NCBI GenBank assembly: GCA_005776945.1
Contig: SXOB01000090.1
Location: 1 to 64,000 of the forward strand
DNA: 64,000 bases
DNA from: Pseudomonadota bacterium
GTDB taxonomy: Bacteria; Myxococcota_A; UBA796; GCA-2862545
Direction: 5' to 3'
Shown here: positions 1 through 8,751 of the stretch, in pieces
Layout of the letters: every line of letters starts with the position of its first letter
Numbering within the stretch: position 1 is the first letter of the stretch
Notes under the pieces: model-generated
What the model saw: only the letters and a program-made list of their open reading frames with translations
The model's database searches: none
What the model was told of the DNA's origin: nothing
Program-made: the position numbers and the translations under genes

Positions 1-113
1 GCTCCAATATTCGTCGTGCCTTTGGTTTCACGCGCCTCCTCCAACCCAAGCGCCCTGTAACTCGGGCAGAAGCGGCAGCGGTTGTTTGGTATTTCGGCTA
101 TCAAGGGGATGGG
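1..113 (+). other. SLH-like coding tail in frame with FtsH; possible chimeric contig end
   Basis: Read in the FtsH frame, positions 3-113 encode a peptide resembling the end of an S-layer homology domain (motif [18 protein letters not shown]) where FtsH should carry its Walker A region. Base composition here is visibly less GC-rich than in the next kilobase, and normal FtsH sequence begins around position 114-117 (SARDLF). Either the contig end is a chimera with another genome (SLH tails of this kind are typical of cyanobacteria) or there has been a real recombination. I favour an assembly artefact because it lies at the very end of the sequence. The similarity is recognised by eye only. Confidence 0.5.
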
Positions 114-1250
114 CGATCGGCCCGCGACCTGTTCAAGACGGCCACGGAACACGCACCCTGCATCATCTTCGTCGACGACCTCGACGCCGTCGGCAAGGCC
201 CGAAGCTCCGGTCCGGGTGCCAACGACGAGCGCGAACAGACGCTCAACCAGCTGCTCGTCGAAATGGACGGCTTCGACAACCGAATGGGGATCATCGTCA
301 TGGCGGCCACGAACCGCCCGGAGACGCTCGACAGTGCGCTCATGCGCCCCGGCCGCTTCGACCGACAGGTCCTCGTCGACCGCCCCGATGTCGCCGGCCG
401 CCAAGCGATTCTTGGCGTCCACGCCCGCAAGCTGAAGTTGGGCCCCGACGTCGACCTCGCCGAACTCGCGAAGATGACGCCCGGCTTCGCCGGCGCCGAC
501 CTCGCCAACGTGCTGAACGAGGCTGCGCTCCTCGCCGCGCGCCGAGACCGGGAGGCCGTCACCCGCGCCGATGTCGAAGAGGCCATCGAGCGCGTCGTCG
601 CCGGCCTCGAAAAGAAGTCCCGCCGCTTGAGCCCGACCGAGAAGCGGACGGTGGCCTTCCACGAGGTCGGCCACGCCATCTGCGCCGCCGCGTGCCCCGC
701 CGCGGACCCCGTGAAGAAGATCAGCATCATCCCGCGCGGCGTCGCGGCCCTCGGGTACACCGTCCTGCTTCCGACGGAGGACCGTCACCTCGTGTCGAAG
801 GCGGCCCTCCTCGACCGCCTGACGACGCTCTACGGCGGCCGCGTCGCCGAAGAAATCGTGTTCGGCGATGTGACGACGGGCGCCCAGGACGACATCCGGC
901 GCGCCACCGACCTTGCCCGCCGCATGGTGACCGAATTCGGAATGTCGCGAAAGATGGGGCCGCTGTCCTACGTCGGCGAGGCGAGCACGGGGCCCTTCGA
1001 CCTGCGCCAAGGCCCACCCGACCCCGTCGCCACCCAGATCGAGCGCGAGGTTCGCGAGATCGTCGACCTCACCTACGGCCGTGCGTTCGAAATCCTCGTG
1101 CGCAACCGGACCTTGCTCGAAGAGATGTCCGTGGCGCTCATCGAGTACGAAGTCCTCGACGGCGAGCGGATGACCTCCTTCCTCTCGCGGACCAGCCCTG
1201 CCGCCGCGCTCAGCGACCCGCCCACCTCCGAGGTCCCCCGGCACGCATGA
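3..1250 (+). CDS. ftsH: ATP-dependent zinc metalloprotease FtsH, 5'-truncated
   Basis: This is the C-terminal two thirds of a membrane-anchored AAA+ protease that unfolds and degrades membrane and regulatory proteins. Visible are the Walker B region ([11 protein letters not shown]), the second region of homology with arginine finger (ATNRPE...RPGRFDR), and the M41 zinc site HEVGH at residues 220-224 of the visible 415, followed by the conserved [11 protein letters not shown] stretch. The Walker A and transmembrane N-terminus are missing because the gene runs off the window. Its first roughly 37 codons do not look like FtsH at all (see the entry at 1-113). The stop overlaps the UbiD start as ATGA, so the two genes are probably translationally coupled. 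The identification is secure; the 5' end is not trustworthy. Confidence 0.93.
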   Translation, partial: SNIRRAFGFTRLLQPKRPVTRAEAAAVVWYFGYQGDGRSARDLFKTATEHAPCIIFVDDLDAVGKARSSGPGANDEREQTLNQLLVEMDGFDNRMGIIVMAATNRPETLDSALMRPGRFDRQVLVDRPDVAGRQAILGVHARKLKLGPDVDLAELAKMTPGFAGADLANVLNEAALLAARRDREAVTRADVEEAIERVVAGLEKKSRRLSPTEKRTVAFHEVGHAICAAACPAADPVKKISIIPRGVAALGYTVLLPTEDRHLVSKAALLDRLTTLYGGRVAEEIVFGDVTTGAQDDIRRATDLARRMVTEFGMSRKMGPLSYVGEASTGPFDLRQGPPDPVATQIEREVREIVDLTYGRAFEILVRNRTLLEEMSVALIEYEVLDGERMTSFLSRTSPAAALSDPPTSEVPRHA

Positions 1251-3046
1251 GCCACGTCGACCTACGCTCCTTCCTCACCCAACTCGAACGCGAGCGCGAA
1301 ATCGTGACCGTCGAGGAAGAGGTCGACCCCGACCTCGAACTCGCCGAGATCCACCGGCGCGTCATCGCGGCCGGAGGCCCCGCGCTCCGCTTCAATCGCG
1401 TGCGCGGTCACGACATCCCGGTCGTCACCAACCTCTTCGGCACCCGCCGCCGCGTCGACATGGCCTTTGGCCCACGGCCAGAGCAGTTCGTCCGCGACGC
1501 CGTCGCCGCGACTCACACACTGGTTCCACCCACTCTGTCGCGCCTCTGGGGCGCCAGGAAGTTTCTCCGTTCCGCGCTCGACATCGGGATGACGACCCGC
1601 TCATGGGGCCCCGTCACGGAGGTCGTCGAACAGCCGGCCCGCCTCGACCGTCTACCCATGATCAAGAGCTGGCCCGAGGACGGCGGGGCCTTCGTCACCC
1701 TCCCGCTCGTCTACACGGAGCACCCCGACGACGGCCGTCACAACCTCGGCATGTACCGAGTCCAGCGTCACAGTCCGACGACGACCGGCATGCATTGGCA
1801 GATCGGAAAGGGCGGCGGCTACCACCACCACGTCGCGAAGCTGCGCGGCCAGCCGTTGCCTGTCACGCTCTTTGTGGGCGGCCCCCCCGCCCTCATCGTC
1901 AGCGCCATCGCGCCGCTGCCCGAAAACGTACCTGAGCTCCTCCTCGCCAGCCTCCTGCAGGGCTCGCGCCTCGACCGTGTCAGCCACCCGTCCTCGCCCC
2001 ATCCGCTCGTGTCCGGATGCGAGTTCGCGATGGTCGGAACGGTCTCCCCGACGGAAATGGCACCCGAAGGTCCCTTCGGCGACCACTACGGCTACTACAG
2101 CCTTCGCCACGACTACCCGGTGTTCCGCGTCGACACCGTGTTCCACCGGCGCGACGCGATCTGGCCGGCCACGGTCGTAGGCAAGCCCCGGCAGGAGGAC
2201 GCCTTCATCGGCGACTACCTCCAACGCCTCCTCAGCCCCCTCTTCCCGTTGGTCATGCCCAACGTGCGTGACCTCTGGTCGTACGGCGAGACCGGCTACC
2301 ACGCCCTCGCCGCCGCGGTCGTCGAGGAACGATTCCGCCGCGAAGCGATGAGCGCGGCCCTTCGCGTGCTTTCCGAGGGGCAACTCGCGCTCACGAAGTT
2401 CCTCTTGGTCGTCGACCAGCCGATGGACCTGACCGACGGCCGCGCCGTCCTCGAGCACATCCTTGCGCGCTTTCAGCCCGAGACCGACGTGCACGTCATC
2501 GGCAACATGAGCCTCGACTCGCTCGACTACACCGGACCCAAGCTCCACGAAGGCAGCCGTGGCCTTTGGCTGGGGCTCGGACCCCCCATCCGCACATTGC
2601 CGGGCGACGTTCCGGCTGACCCAGGGCCCGGCGTGGCCCACGCCGCCGTCTTCTGCCGTGGTTGCCTCGTTGTCGACGGCAAATCCTACGAGGCCGACCC
2701 AACGTGGGCGCGCACAATGGCCGCTGCCGGTTCGCCGTTTCCGCTCGTCGTCCTCGTCGACGATGCACAACGGACCGCGAGTTCAACGACGCGCTTTCTA
2801 TGGACGGTGTTCACCCGCTTCGAGCCCGCCGCGGACATCGTCGCGGCCAAGGAACGCATCGTGCGGAACCAGGTCGTCCGCTCGGGCACCATCGTCATCG
2901 ACGCCCGCATGAAGCCGACCTACCCGGCCGAGCTGCATACCGACCCCGAGACCGCCCGCCGCGTGACGGACGGCTGGGGCCGCTGGTTCCCCAACGGCGA
3001 CGTACCGATGGGCGACTCCGAAGGCGCCCACCTGGACGCCCCTTGA
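1247..3046 (+). CDS. UbiD family prenyl-FMN decarboxylase
   Basis: Predicted 599-residue UbiD-type (de)carboxylase. Such enzymes use prenylated FMN made by UbiX to decarboxylate aromatic or unsaturated acids in ubiquinone, menaquinone or aromatic metabolism. The core is recognisable by the EGPFGDHYGYYS stretch, the nearby VVGKPRQEDAFIGDYLQRL segment and the RFRREAMSAAL helix. The length of about 600 residues fits the larger UbiD subfamily that includes menaquinone-pathway (futalosine) decarboxylases, but the substrate cannot be read from sequence alone. The ATG start at 1247 overlaps the ftsH stop by four bases. A longer in-frame reading from position 86 is only a shadow over ftsH. No ubiX gene lies nearby. 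Confidence 0.88.
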   Translation: MSHVDLRSFLTQLEREREIVTVEEEVDPDLELAEIHRRVIAAGGPALRFNRVRGHDIPVVTNLFGTRRRVDMAFGPRPEQFVRDAVAATHTLVPPTLSRLWGARKFLRSALDIGMTTRSWGPVTEVVEQPARLDRLPMIKSWPEDGGAFVTLPLVYTEHPDDGRHNLGMYRVQRHSPTTTGMHWQIGKGGGYHHHVAKLRGQPLPVTLFVGGPPALIVSAIAPLPENVPELLLASLLQGSRLDRVSHPSSPHPLVSGCEFAMVGTVSPTEMAPEGPFGDHYGYYSLRHDYPVFRVDTVFHRRDAIWPATVVGKPRQEDAFIGDYLQRLLSPLFPLVMPNVRDLWSYGETGYHALAAAVVEERFRREAMSAALRVLSEGQLALTKFLLVVDQPMDLTDGRAVLEHILARFQPETDVHVIGNMSLDSLDYTGPKLHEGSRGLWLGLGPPIRTLPGDVPADPGPGVAHAAVFCRGCLVVDGKSYEADPTWARTMAAAGSPFPLVVLVDDAQRTASSTTRFLWTVFTRFEPAADIVAAKERIVRNQVVRSGTIVIDARMKPTYPAELHTDPETARRVTDGWGRWFPNGDVPMGDSEGAHLDAP

Positions 3047-3072
3047 CGGCCGGCCAACCGCGACCATCTTAG
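3043..3072 (+). promoter_or_regulatory. Possible sigma70-type promoter for the zinc peptidase
   Basis: A TTGACG hexamer (3043-3048) stands 17-18 bases upstream of a T-rich ATCTTAG element (3066-3072), 15 bases before the GTG start at 3087. The -10 match is poor, so this is tentative. Confidence 0.3.
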
Positions 3073-3086
3073 CCATCGGAGGCACC

Positions 3087-3806
3087 GTGTTTTTCTTCGA
3101 CCCGCTCTACTTGGTCTTCGCCGCGCCGGGCATGCTGCTCGCGATGTGGGCCCAGTACAAGGTGAAGTCCACCTTCGCCGCCTACGGTGAAGTCGCGCTG
3201 AGCAACGGAATGTCGGGCGCCGAAATCGCGAACCGCATCCTCGGCGTACACCAGATCCGAGACGTCCGCGTCGAGCCGGTCGATGGCTTCCTTTCCGACC
3301 ACTACGACCCGACCTCCAAGACGCTGAGGCTGAGCCCCGACGTGTACCATGGCCGCTCCGTGTCGGCGGCGGGCGTCGCTGCCCACGAGGTCGGCCACGC
3401 GATTCAGCACGCCCAGGGCTACGCCTGGCTCCAACTCCGGTCGAACCTGGTCCCGGTGCTTGGCATCACGTCCAACCTCGCAATGCCGGCCATCATGATC
3501 GGGTTCTTGCTAGCGTCGTTCGGCCAGGCGGCGCTCGGCCAACTCGCCTTGCTCGCAGGCATCGCGATGTTCGCCATCCTCGTCGTGTTCCAGGTCGTGA
3601 CCTTGCCCGTCGAATTCGACGCCAGCGCCCGCGCGCTGGCCGCAATCGAGTCCGGCCGCCTCGTCAACGCCCGCGAGCTCGACGGCGCCCGTAAGGTGCT
3701 CAACGCGGCCGCGCTGACCTACGTCGCCGCCGCCATCAGCAGCGCGCTCACGCTCATGTACTACCTGTACCGCTCCGGCCTGCTGGGGGGTCGCCGGGAC
3801 GGGTAG
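3087..3806 (+). CDS. Membrane zinc metallopeptidase, YugP/Zn_peptidase_2 family
   Basis: A 239-residue membrane protein of the PF04298 neutral zinc metallopeptidase family (Bacillus YugP type). The zinc motif HEVGH is at residues 100-104, preceded by the family-typical SPDVYHGRSVSAAGVAAHE context. An N-terminal hydrophobic segment and at least three C-terminal ones (around residues 125-175 and 210-230) place it in the inner membrane. The GTG start is supported by GGAGG at 3078-3082. Its 3' end overlaps the convergent FHA gene by 53 bases. The cellular substrate of this family is poorly known. Confidence 0.9.
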   Translation: MFFFDPLYLVFAAPGMLLAMWAQYKVKSTFAAYGEVALSNGMSGAEIANRILGVHQIRDVRVEPVDGFLSDHYDPTSKTLRLSPDVYHGRSVSAAGVAAHEVGHAIQHAQGYAWLQLRSNLVPVLGITSNLAMPAIMIGFLLASFGQAALGQLALLAGIAMFAILVVFQVVTLPVEFDASARALAAIESGRLVNARELDGARKVLNAAALTYVAAAISSALTLMYYLYRSGLLGGRRDG

Positions 3807-4707
3807 AGCGCTCGATGGTGTAGGCGACCGCGAGCCGCATCTGGCAGTTGGCGCGGCGCCGATCGACAAGGATGCCGGCATCTCGCACGCCAAGCGACGC
3901 GAGCTGCCGGCGCGCCCGGTACATCGAGACGTTGACGGAGTTTTGGTTCCAGCCCGTCAGTTCCTTGCTGAGTTCGCGCCAGGTCCGCCAGCCGCGCTCG
4001 TCCGCGCTCAGCGCATGATCGGCCTCGTGAGCCCGCGCGAGCGCCAAAAGCAGGTGGTGATGGGAGTAGACGCCCAAGTCCAGACGGCTGGGCCCCTCGA
4101 GCACGATGGCGACGGTGTCCTCGTCTCGCGAGACTCGGAAGGCCATCGTCACGTCGCGTAGCGAAAGCGGCTGTTCGACGACATCGGCCGTGAGCCTCGT
4201 GAGGCGGACGATGTGGATCTCCCATTCTCCGGCCGTCGTTCGAAGGATGTCCCCGTGCGTGACCGGGACCTCCGTTCCGTCGATGCGGAATCGATCCAAC
4301 CACCACCGCCCGTCGAGACGGCAGAACAGCACGATCTCGGGATCGCCCTCCGGCGGTAGCGCCATGATGTCCGCGATCTCGCCGGTTTCGAGGTTCCGCG
4401 CGAAGGACACCGGCGGAGAGGCGTCCGACAGTGTCCATTTGCGGCCGCGCTGGCCGAACTCGATGACGTCGCCCCCGTCGAGATCGACCTCGCGGCCCGG
4501 TTCGATTTTCGCGCCGTTGACGAACGTGCCGTTGCGACTTCCGAGGTCGCGAACGACCCAGCGGTTGGCATGCCAGCGTACGCGGGCATGTTCGCCAGAA
4601 ACCCAGGGGTCGTCCGAAATCGTCAGATCACAGCGCCGACTCCGGCCGACCACATGGTCGGCCAACAGGGCCACGCGCTCCGCGTCTTTGCCGATCAAGA
4701 GACCCAT
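3754..4707 (-). CDS. FHA domain protein with C-terminal winged-helix-like region
   Basis: A 317-residue cytoplasmic protein. Residues about 15-90 form a forkhead-associated domain, a phosphothreonine reader, with the conserved GR..C, S.EHARV and GSRNGTFVNG signature. The middle (about 100-190) is unassigned. The C-terminal 100 residues contain alternating helices and the stretch WRELSKELTGWNQNSVNVSMYRARRQL, shaped like a winged-helix transcription-regulator domain; this is inference. ATG 4707 was chosen; TTG 4716 and GTG 4713 are alternatives. It is divergent from the propeller/di-haem gene and convergent with the zinc peptidase. Together the parts suggest a phospho-signal-responsive regulator that could be controlled by a Ser/Thr kinase encoded elsewhere. 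Confidence 0.85.
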   Translation of the reverse strand: MGLLIGKDAERVALLADHVVGRSRRCDLTISDDPWVSGEHARVRWHANRWVVRDLGSRNGTFVNGAKIEPGREVDLDGGDVIEFGQRGRKWTLSDASPPVSFARNLETGEIADIMALPPEGDPEIVLFCRLDGRWWLDRFRIDGTEVPVTHGDILRTTAGEWEIHIVRLTRLTADVVEQPLSLRDVTMAFRVSRDEDTVAIVLEGPSRLDLGVYSHHHLLLALARAHEADHALSADERGWRTWRELSKELTGWNQNSVNVSMYRARRQLASLGVRDAGILVDRRRANCQMRLAVAYTIERSTRPGDPPAGRSGTGST

Positions 4708-4788
4708 CGTCACCAACCCTAGACCAAGCTTCAGGACCGTTCAAGGGTCCTCAGACACGAAGAAAGGTCTTGAAAGAACGGCCGCCGG

Positions 4789-4816
4789 TTGACATCCGCC
4801 AAAGTCGGGACACAAT
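4789..4816 (+). promoter_or_regulatory. Sigma70-type promoter of the propeller/di-haem gene
   Basis: A perfect TTGACA (4789-4794) is followed after 16 bases by CACAAT (4811-4816). The gene starts at 4843 behind GGTGGAGAG, giving a short leader. This is one of the clearest promoters in the window. Confidence 0.6.
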
Positions 4817-4842
4817 CTACCTGGGCGCGGTGGAGAGACATC

Positions 4843-6819
4843 ATGCGGGCAACGATCGCGGCGAGCTTGCTCGTCGCCTGTGGGGGAGGCCTGCACGACG
4901 AGCGGGTGGCCACGGGCAGCCGAACCACCGCAACGTCGCGAAACGGCGACGTCGTGTACAACGTGAACGTCGACGAAGGCACCGTCACGGCGATTCCCGG
5001 CGGGGGCGGCGCGACCACGACCCTCGACGTCGGCGGTGAACCCACGCGCATCGCGCGGGTCGACCACCTCCTCGTGGTGACCGACCGCTTGAATCGCCAG
5101 TTGGTCGTCCTCGATCCCCAGGCCGCGCCCGGAAATGCGGAGGTCGCACGCATGAACGTCGGCGCCGAGCCCGTCGGCGTCGTCGCCAGCGAAGACGGAA
5201 AGACCGTCTGGGTCGCCGTGTCCATGCAAGACCAGGTCGTTGAGATCGATGCGGCAACATGGACAGAAACGCGCCGCTTCGACGTCCTTCACCAGCCTCA
5301 GTGGCTCGCCCTGCACCCGAGTGAGCGTTCCCTCTTTGTCGCGTCTCCCTACGAGCGGGGCATTCAGCGGATCGACCTCCGATCCGGCGCCGTCGAAGAC
5401 ATCGCCCTGCCCGTGACCACCCGGCTGCCGCCCGATCCCAACGCTTCACCGATCCCCTTCGACCTCGTCGTTCGGGTCACCGGCGACCCATCGATCACGC
5501 CCGATGGCAGCGAGCTTGGCATCCCCACGTTGTACGTGGACAACACGACGTCGGTCGCCGACCCCAGCAACGGTGACGAGATCATCCCAGGATCCGGCTA
5601 CGGCTCGTCGGGAACGCTGGTCGTGTCGCGGACGAATCCGGCGGTCGTTCAGATCCCGCTCGACGGATCCGGTCGCCCCAAGGGGGACGGCGAGCCGGTC
5701 TTTGCCGGGGCCATTTCCAACGAAGGCGACATCGTCAGGTCCTACCCGACGTCGTTGACCGCCTCGCCGGAGGGCGACCTTTGGTACGTCACGATGGAGG
5801 CGTCCGACGCGGTCGTCGTCCTGCCCATCGGCGAAGATCAGGGGCGCGAAGAGGACAAACACGGGGACACCGGCTCGGATGAGCGGTCATTCGACACTGA
5901 GGCGACCCTCGCCTTCACCGAAGACTCCGAGCATGAGGGCCAGCCGGACCGGACCACCCGCTTGCACGCCGGCGGCTTCGTCACCCGGCCCACGGCGGCA
6001 TTCAAGGTCGAAGGTGGTCCCAAGTCAGTCTCGTTTACCGAAACCCACGTGGCGTACGTTCACGGCTGGCTCGACCGCAAGCTCCGGTCCATCGAAACCC
6101 AAGACCACAAGAACGACGTCGAGGAGCAGTTCGTCTCCGACAACGGAACGGTTCGGGTCGTCGCGGATTCGGTCCTGCCCCTTTCCGTCCAAAACGGCCG
6201 ACGCTTGTTCACGTCTGCGGTGGACGAAGACATGGCCGGTAGCGGATCGGGCATCTCCTGCAGCACCTGCCACTTCGACGGCCGCAACGACGGCCTCACC
6301 TGGCCGCTCGAATCTGGGCCCCGCCAGACGCCGTCGCTCGCTGGCGAAGTTGGCCTCACGGCCCCCGTCACATGGTCGGAGGGCGTCCAATCCGTCGCTC
6401 ACGAGGCTCAGATCACCTCGAAAGGCCGCATGGGCGGCGAGGGCTTGGTCACGCCAGACGCCAACGACATCGGCGCCTACGTCGACGCCACGCGGCACAT
6501 TGACAACCCCGACCGCGGTAGCACCGACGCGCTCATCCTCGAGGGCAAAGACTTGTTCGAACGGGCAGACGTCGCCTGCGCGAGTTGCCACGGCGGCGAG
6601 ATCGCTACGGACAACCTCTCGCACGCCCTGTTCTCCAGCGAAGCCATGCAGACGCCCACACTCATCGGCGTGCGCGCTACGGCGCCGTACCTGCACGATG
6701 GCTCGGCCAAGACCTTGCGGGACGTGCTCGAACTGTCGCGCAGCGGCGTGATGGGGGACACCTCGATGCTGACCGACGCCCAAATGGACGCGCTCGAAGC
6801 TTACGTTCGCAGCCTCTAG
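4843..6819 (+). CDS. Beta-propeller plus di-haem cytochrome c peroxidase/MauG-like lipoprotein
   Basis: A 658-residue predicted lipoprotein (lipobox LLVAC, Cys13). Residues about 30-450 consist of YVTN/NHL-like propeller strands (motifs such as VGGEPTRIA and VGAEPVGVVA). The C-terminal third has two c-type haem sites, CSTCH at 473-477 and CASCH at 579-583, in the arrangement of the di-haem cytochrome c peroxidase/MauG superfamily, including LRDVLELSRSGV near the end. It is probably an envelope enzyme or electron carrier that oxidises a partner held by the propeller. ATG 4843 gives a signal peptide; an in-frame start at 4789 does not and would overlap the promoter. A stretch near residues 345-370 is rich in acidic residues. 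Confidence 0.85.
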   Translation: MRATIAASLLVACGGGLHDERVATGSRTTATSRNGDVVYNVNVDEGTVTAIPGGGGATTTLDVGGEPTRIARVDHLLVVTDRLNRQLVVLDPQAAPGNAEVARMNVGAEPVGVVASEDGKTVWVAVSMQDQVVEIDAATWTETRRFDVLHQPQWLALHPSERSLFVASPYERGIQRIDLRSGAVEDIALPVTTRLPPDPNASPIPFDLVVRVTGDPSITPDGSELGIPTLYVDNTTSVADPSNGDEIIPGSGYGSSGTLVVSRTNPAVVQIPLDGSGRPKGDGEPVFAGAISNEGDIVRSYPTSLTASPEGDLWYVTMEASDAVVVLPIGEDQGREEDKHGDTGSDERSFDTEATLAFTEDSEHEGQPDRTTRLHAGGFVTRPTAAFKVEGGPKSVSFTETHVAYVHGWLDRKLRSIETQDHKNDVEEQFVSDNGTVRVVADSVLPLSVQNGRRLFTSAVDEDMAGSGSGISCSTCHFDGRNDGLTWPLESGPRQTPSLAGEVGLTAPVTWSEGVQSVAHEAQITSKGRMGGEGLVTPDANDIGAYVDATRHIDNPDRGSTDALILEGKDLFERADVACASCHGGEIATDNLSHALFSSEAMQTPTLIGVRATAPYLHDGSAKTLRDVLELSRSGVMGDTSMLTDAQMDALEAYVRSL

Positions 6820-6888
6820 CCGCCCGCTGGGGCGCTGCCTTGGTGCGCCGACCTTGGGCCGGCGCATCGAAGCCGGCTAACGGCAACC

Positions 6889-8751
6889 ATGCTCGTCCTC
6901 TGGCTCGCGTGCCGCGTCGCAGCACCCCCCACCCATGCTCTCCCCGCCCCCGTGTGCCGCGCTGGCACATCGTGGGCTCCCGGGACGCGTGTCTTCCGCG
7001 AACGAACGGCGGCGTGGGGGCTCACCGACATTCACCCCGCCGGCGTCCGAATCTCCGCCGTGGATTTCGACGGCGACGGGTGGACGGACCTCGCCGTACG
7101 TGCCGGAACCGCGGCCGACGACCCCGCCGGGACGCGCCAGGTTTGGCTGATGCGGAACACCGGCCGGGGGGCCTTCGAGGACGTCACGCACACGTCTGGC
7201 GTGCTCACGCGAAGAGACGGCAACGCGGATCTTGGTCGCCCCGGTCCGGTTTGGGCCTTCGCCGACGTCGACAACGACGGCGACCTCGACATTTACACGG
7301 GCCTGCCCGACGCGGGTTCCACCGAGACCGAAACGAGCGACCTCGTCCTGAACCAGGGGGACGGCACGTTTGCGCTCGGCAAGGCCGGCGGCGATCTCGG
7401 CAGCGACCCCGACGACCAGCCGTACGGGGCGACCTTCGCCGACGTCGACCGGGACGGCTTCGTGGACATCTTCACCGGACAGTACCCCGTCGGTTCTTCG
7501 TACCGCAGCGCACAGCTGCTGCACAACACCGGCAAAGGCACCTTCAAGGACCATACCGAGAAAGCGGGCCTCGAGACCATGGCGTGGACGGACACCGCCG
7601 CAATCAACGCGGGGCTCGCCCATCCCGTCGCCTGGGCCGTCGCCGCCTGCGATCTCGACCTCGCGAATGGCCCCGAATTGCTCGTGTCGTCCTACGGGCG
7701 CGCGCCCAACCACCTGTGGCACAACGACGGCGCCGGCAGCCTCGCCAACATCTCGGTCGCGAGCGGCTACGCGTTTGACGAACGCACGGACTGGACGGAC
7801 AACGAGTCCGCCAGGTGCCACTGCACCCTCAATCCCGACGACGAAGACTGCTCCGGTGTTCCCGCGCCGACCACCCTGTCGTGTGCCACCCAAGATGACG
7901 TCTTCCGGTGGGACCACGACACCGACAGGGAGGCCTTCCGCCTCGGCGGAAACAGTGGCGCGACGATGTGCCGCGACGTCGACAACGACGGCCGGCCCGA
8001 CCTGTTGACGAGCGAGATCGTCCATTGGGACGTTGGAGGCTCAGCAGACCCCAGCGAGCTGCTCTTCGGAATGGCTGGCGACGCGCCCCGTTTCGAGCGC
8101 CCTGGCAATGAGGTCACCGGCCTCGTCCGCACCCACGAAGACCCTGTGGGCTGGGATGACGGCGACATCACCGGAGCCCTGTTCGACTTCGACCTCGACG
8201 GCTGGACGGACGTCCTCATCGGCGGCACCGACTACCCTGGCAACCGGGCGCTCCTGTACCGCCAAATCGCGCCGCGGCAGTTCGCCGCCGTCGACATTCA
8301 AGATGGCGTGGACCACGTGCGCAGCCACGGCTCCGCCGTCGCCGACTTCGACCGCGACGGCGACCTCGACCTCGTGCTCGGGCACTCGACGGCGCGTTGC
8401 TACGAGGACTGCTACGAAACCGGCGACATTCGCCTCTTCGAGAACCTGCTCGGAGACACGGCGAACGCGCTGAAGGTGCGCCTCGAAGGAACAGGTGGTT
8501 CGAATCGGTCCGCCATCGGCGCAAGGGTCGTCGTCACCACTGAAAGCACGACCCAAATGCAGTCCGTCTCGGGGGCCCATGGGCAATGGGGCGCCCAGGA
8601 CGACTTGGTCCTCACCTTTGGGCTCGGCGCCGAGTGCAGCGCCGACGTCAGCGTCTTCTGGCCAGACGCGACGGCATCCACCGAGGTCCACACCCTTGGC
8701 GCCGGTTGGCGCTACCACCTCAAACAAGGGGAAACGCCGGTGACCTGGTGA
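6889..8751 (+). CDS. FG-GAP/VCBS repeat lipoprotein with ASPIC/UnbV C-terminus
   Basis: A 620-residue exported protein built from FG-GAP/VCBS calcium-type repeats (DFDGDGWTDLAV, DVDNDGDLDIYT, DVDRDGFVDIFT, DFDLDGWTDVLI, DFDRDGDLDLVL), which normally form a seven-bladed propeller on the cell surface. The last 100 residues match the ASPIC/UnbV domain that usually caps such propellers (S.IGARV...VFWPD). The signal is extremely short: MLVLWLAC, with the lipobox Cys at residue 8. An in-frame TAG lies 72 bases upstream with no start codon between, so the start is fixed. A 14-residue Cys-rich insert lies near residue 310. The stop overlaps the next gene as GTGA. Confidence 0.87.
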   Translation: MLVLWLACRVAAPPTHALPAPVCRAGTSWAPGTRVFRERTAAWGLTDIHPAGVRISAVDFDGDGWTDLAVRAGTAADDPAGTRQVWLMRNTGRGAFEDVTHTSGVLTRRDGNADLGRPGPVWAFADVDNDGDLDIYTGLPDAGSTETETSDLVLNQGDGTFALGKAGGDLGSDPDDQPYGATFADVDRDGFVDIFTGQYPVGSSYRSAQLLHNTGKGTFKDHTEKAGLETMAWTDTAAINAGLAHPVAWAVAACDLDLANGPELLVSSYGRAPNHLWHNDGAGSLANISVASGYAFDERTDWTDNESARCHCTLNPDDEDCSGVPAPTTLSCATQDDVFRWDHDTDREAFRLGGNSGATMCRDVDNDGRPDLLTSEIVHWDVGGSADPSELLFGMAGDAPRFERPGNEVTGLVRTHEDPVGWDDGDITGALFDFDLDGWTDVLIGGTDYPGNRALLYRQIAPRQFAAVDIQDGVDHVRSHGSAVADFDRDGDLDLVLGHSTARCYEDCYETGDIRLFENLLGDTANALKVRLEGTGGSNRSAIGARVVVTTESTTQMQSVSGAHGQWGAQDDLVLTFGLGAECSADVSVFWPDATASTEVHTLGAGWRYHLKQGETPVTW

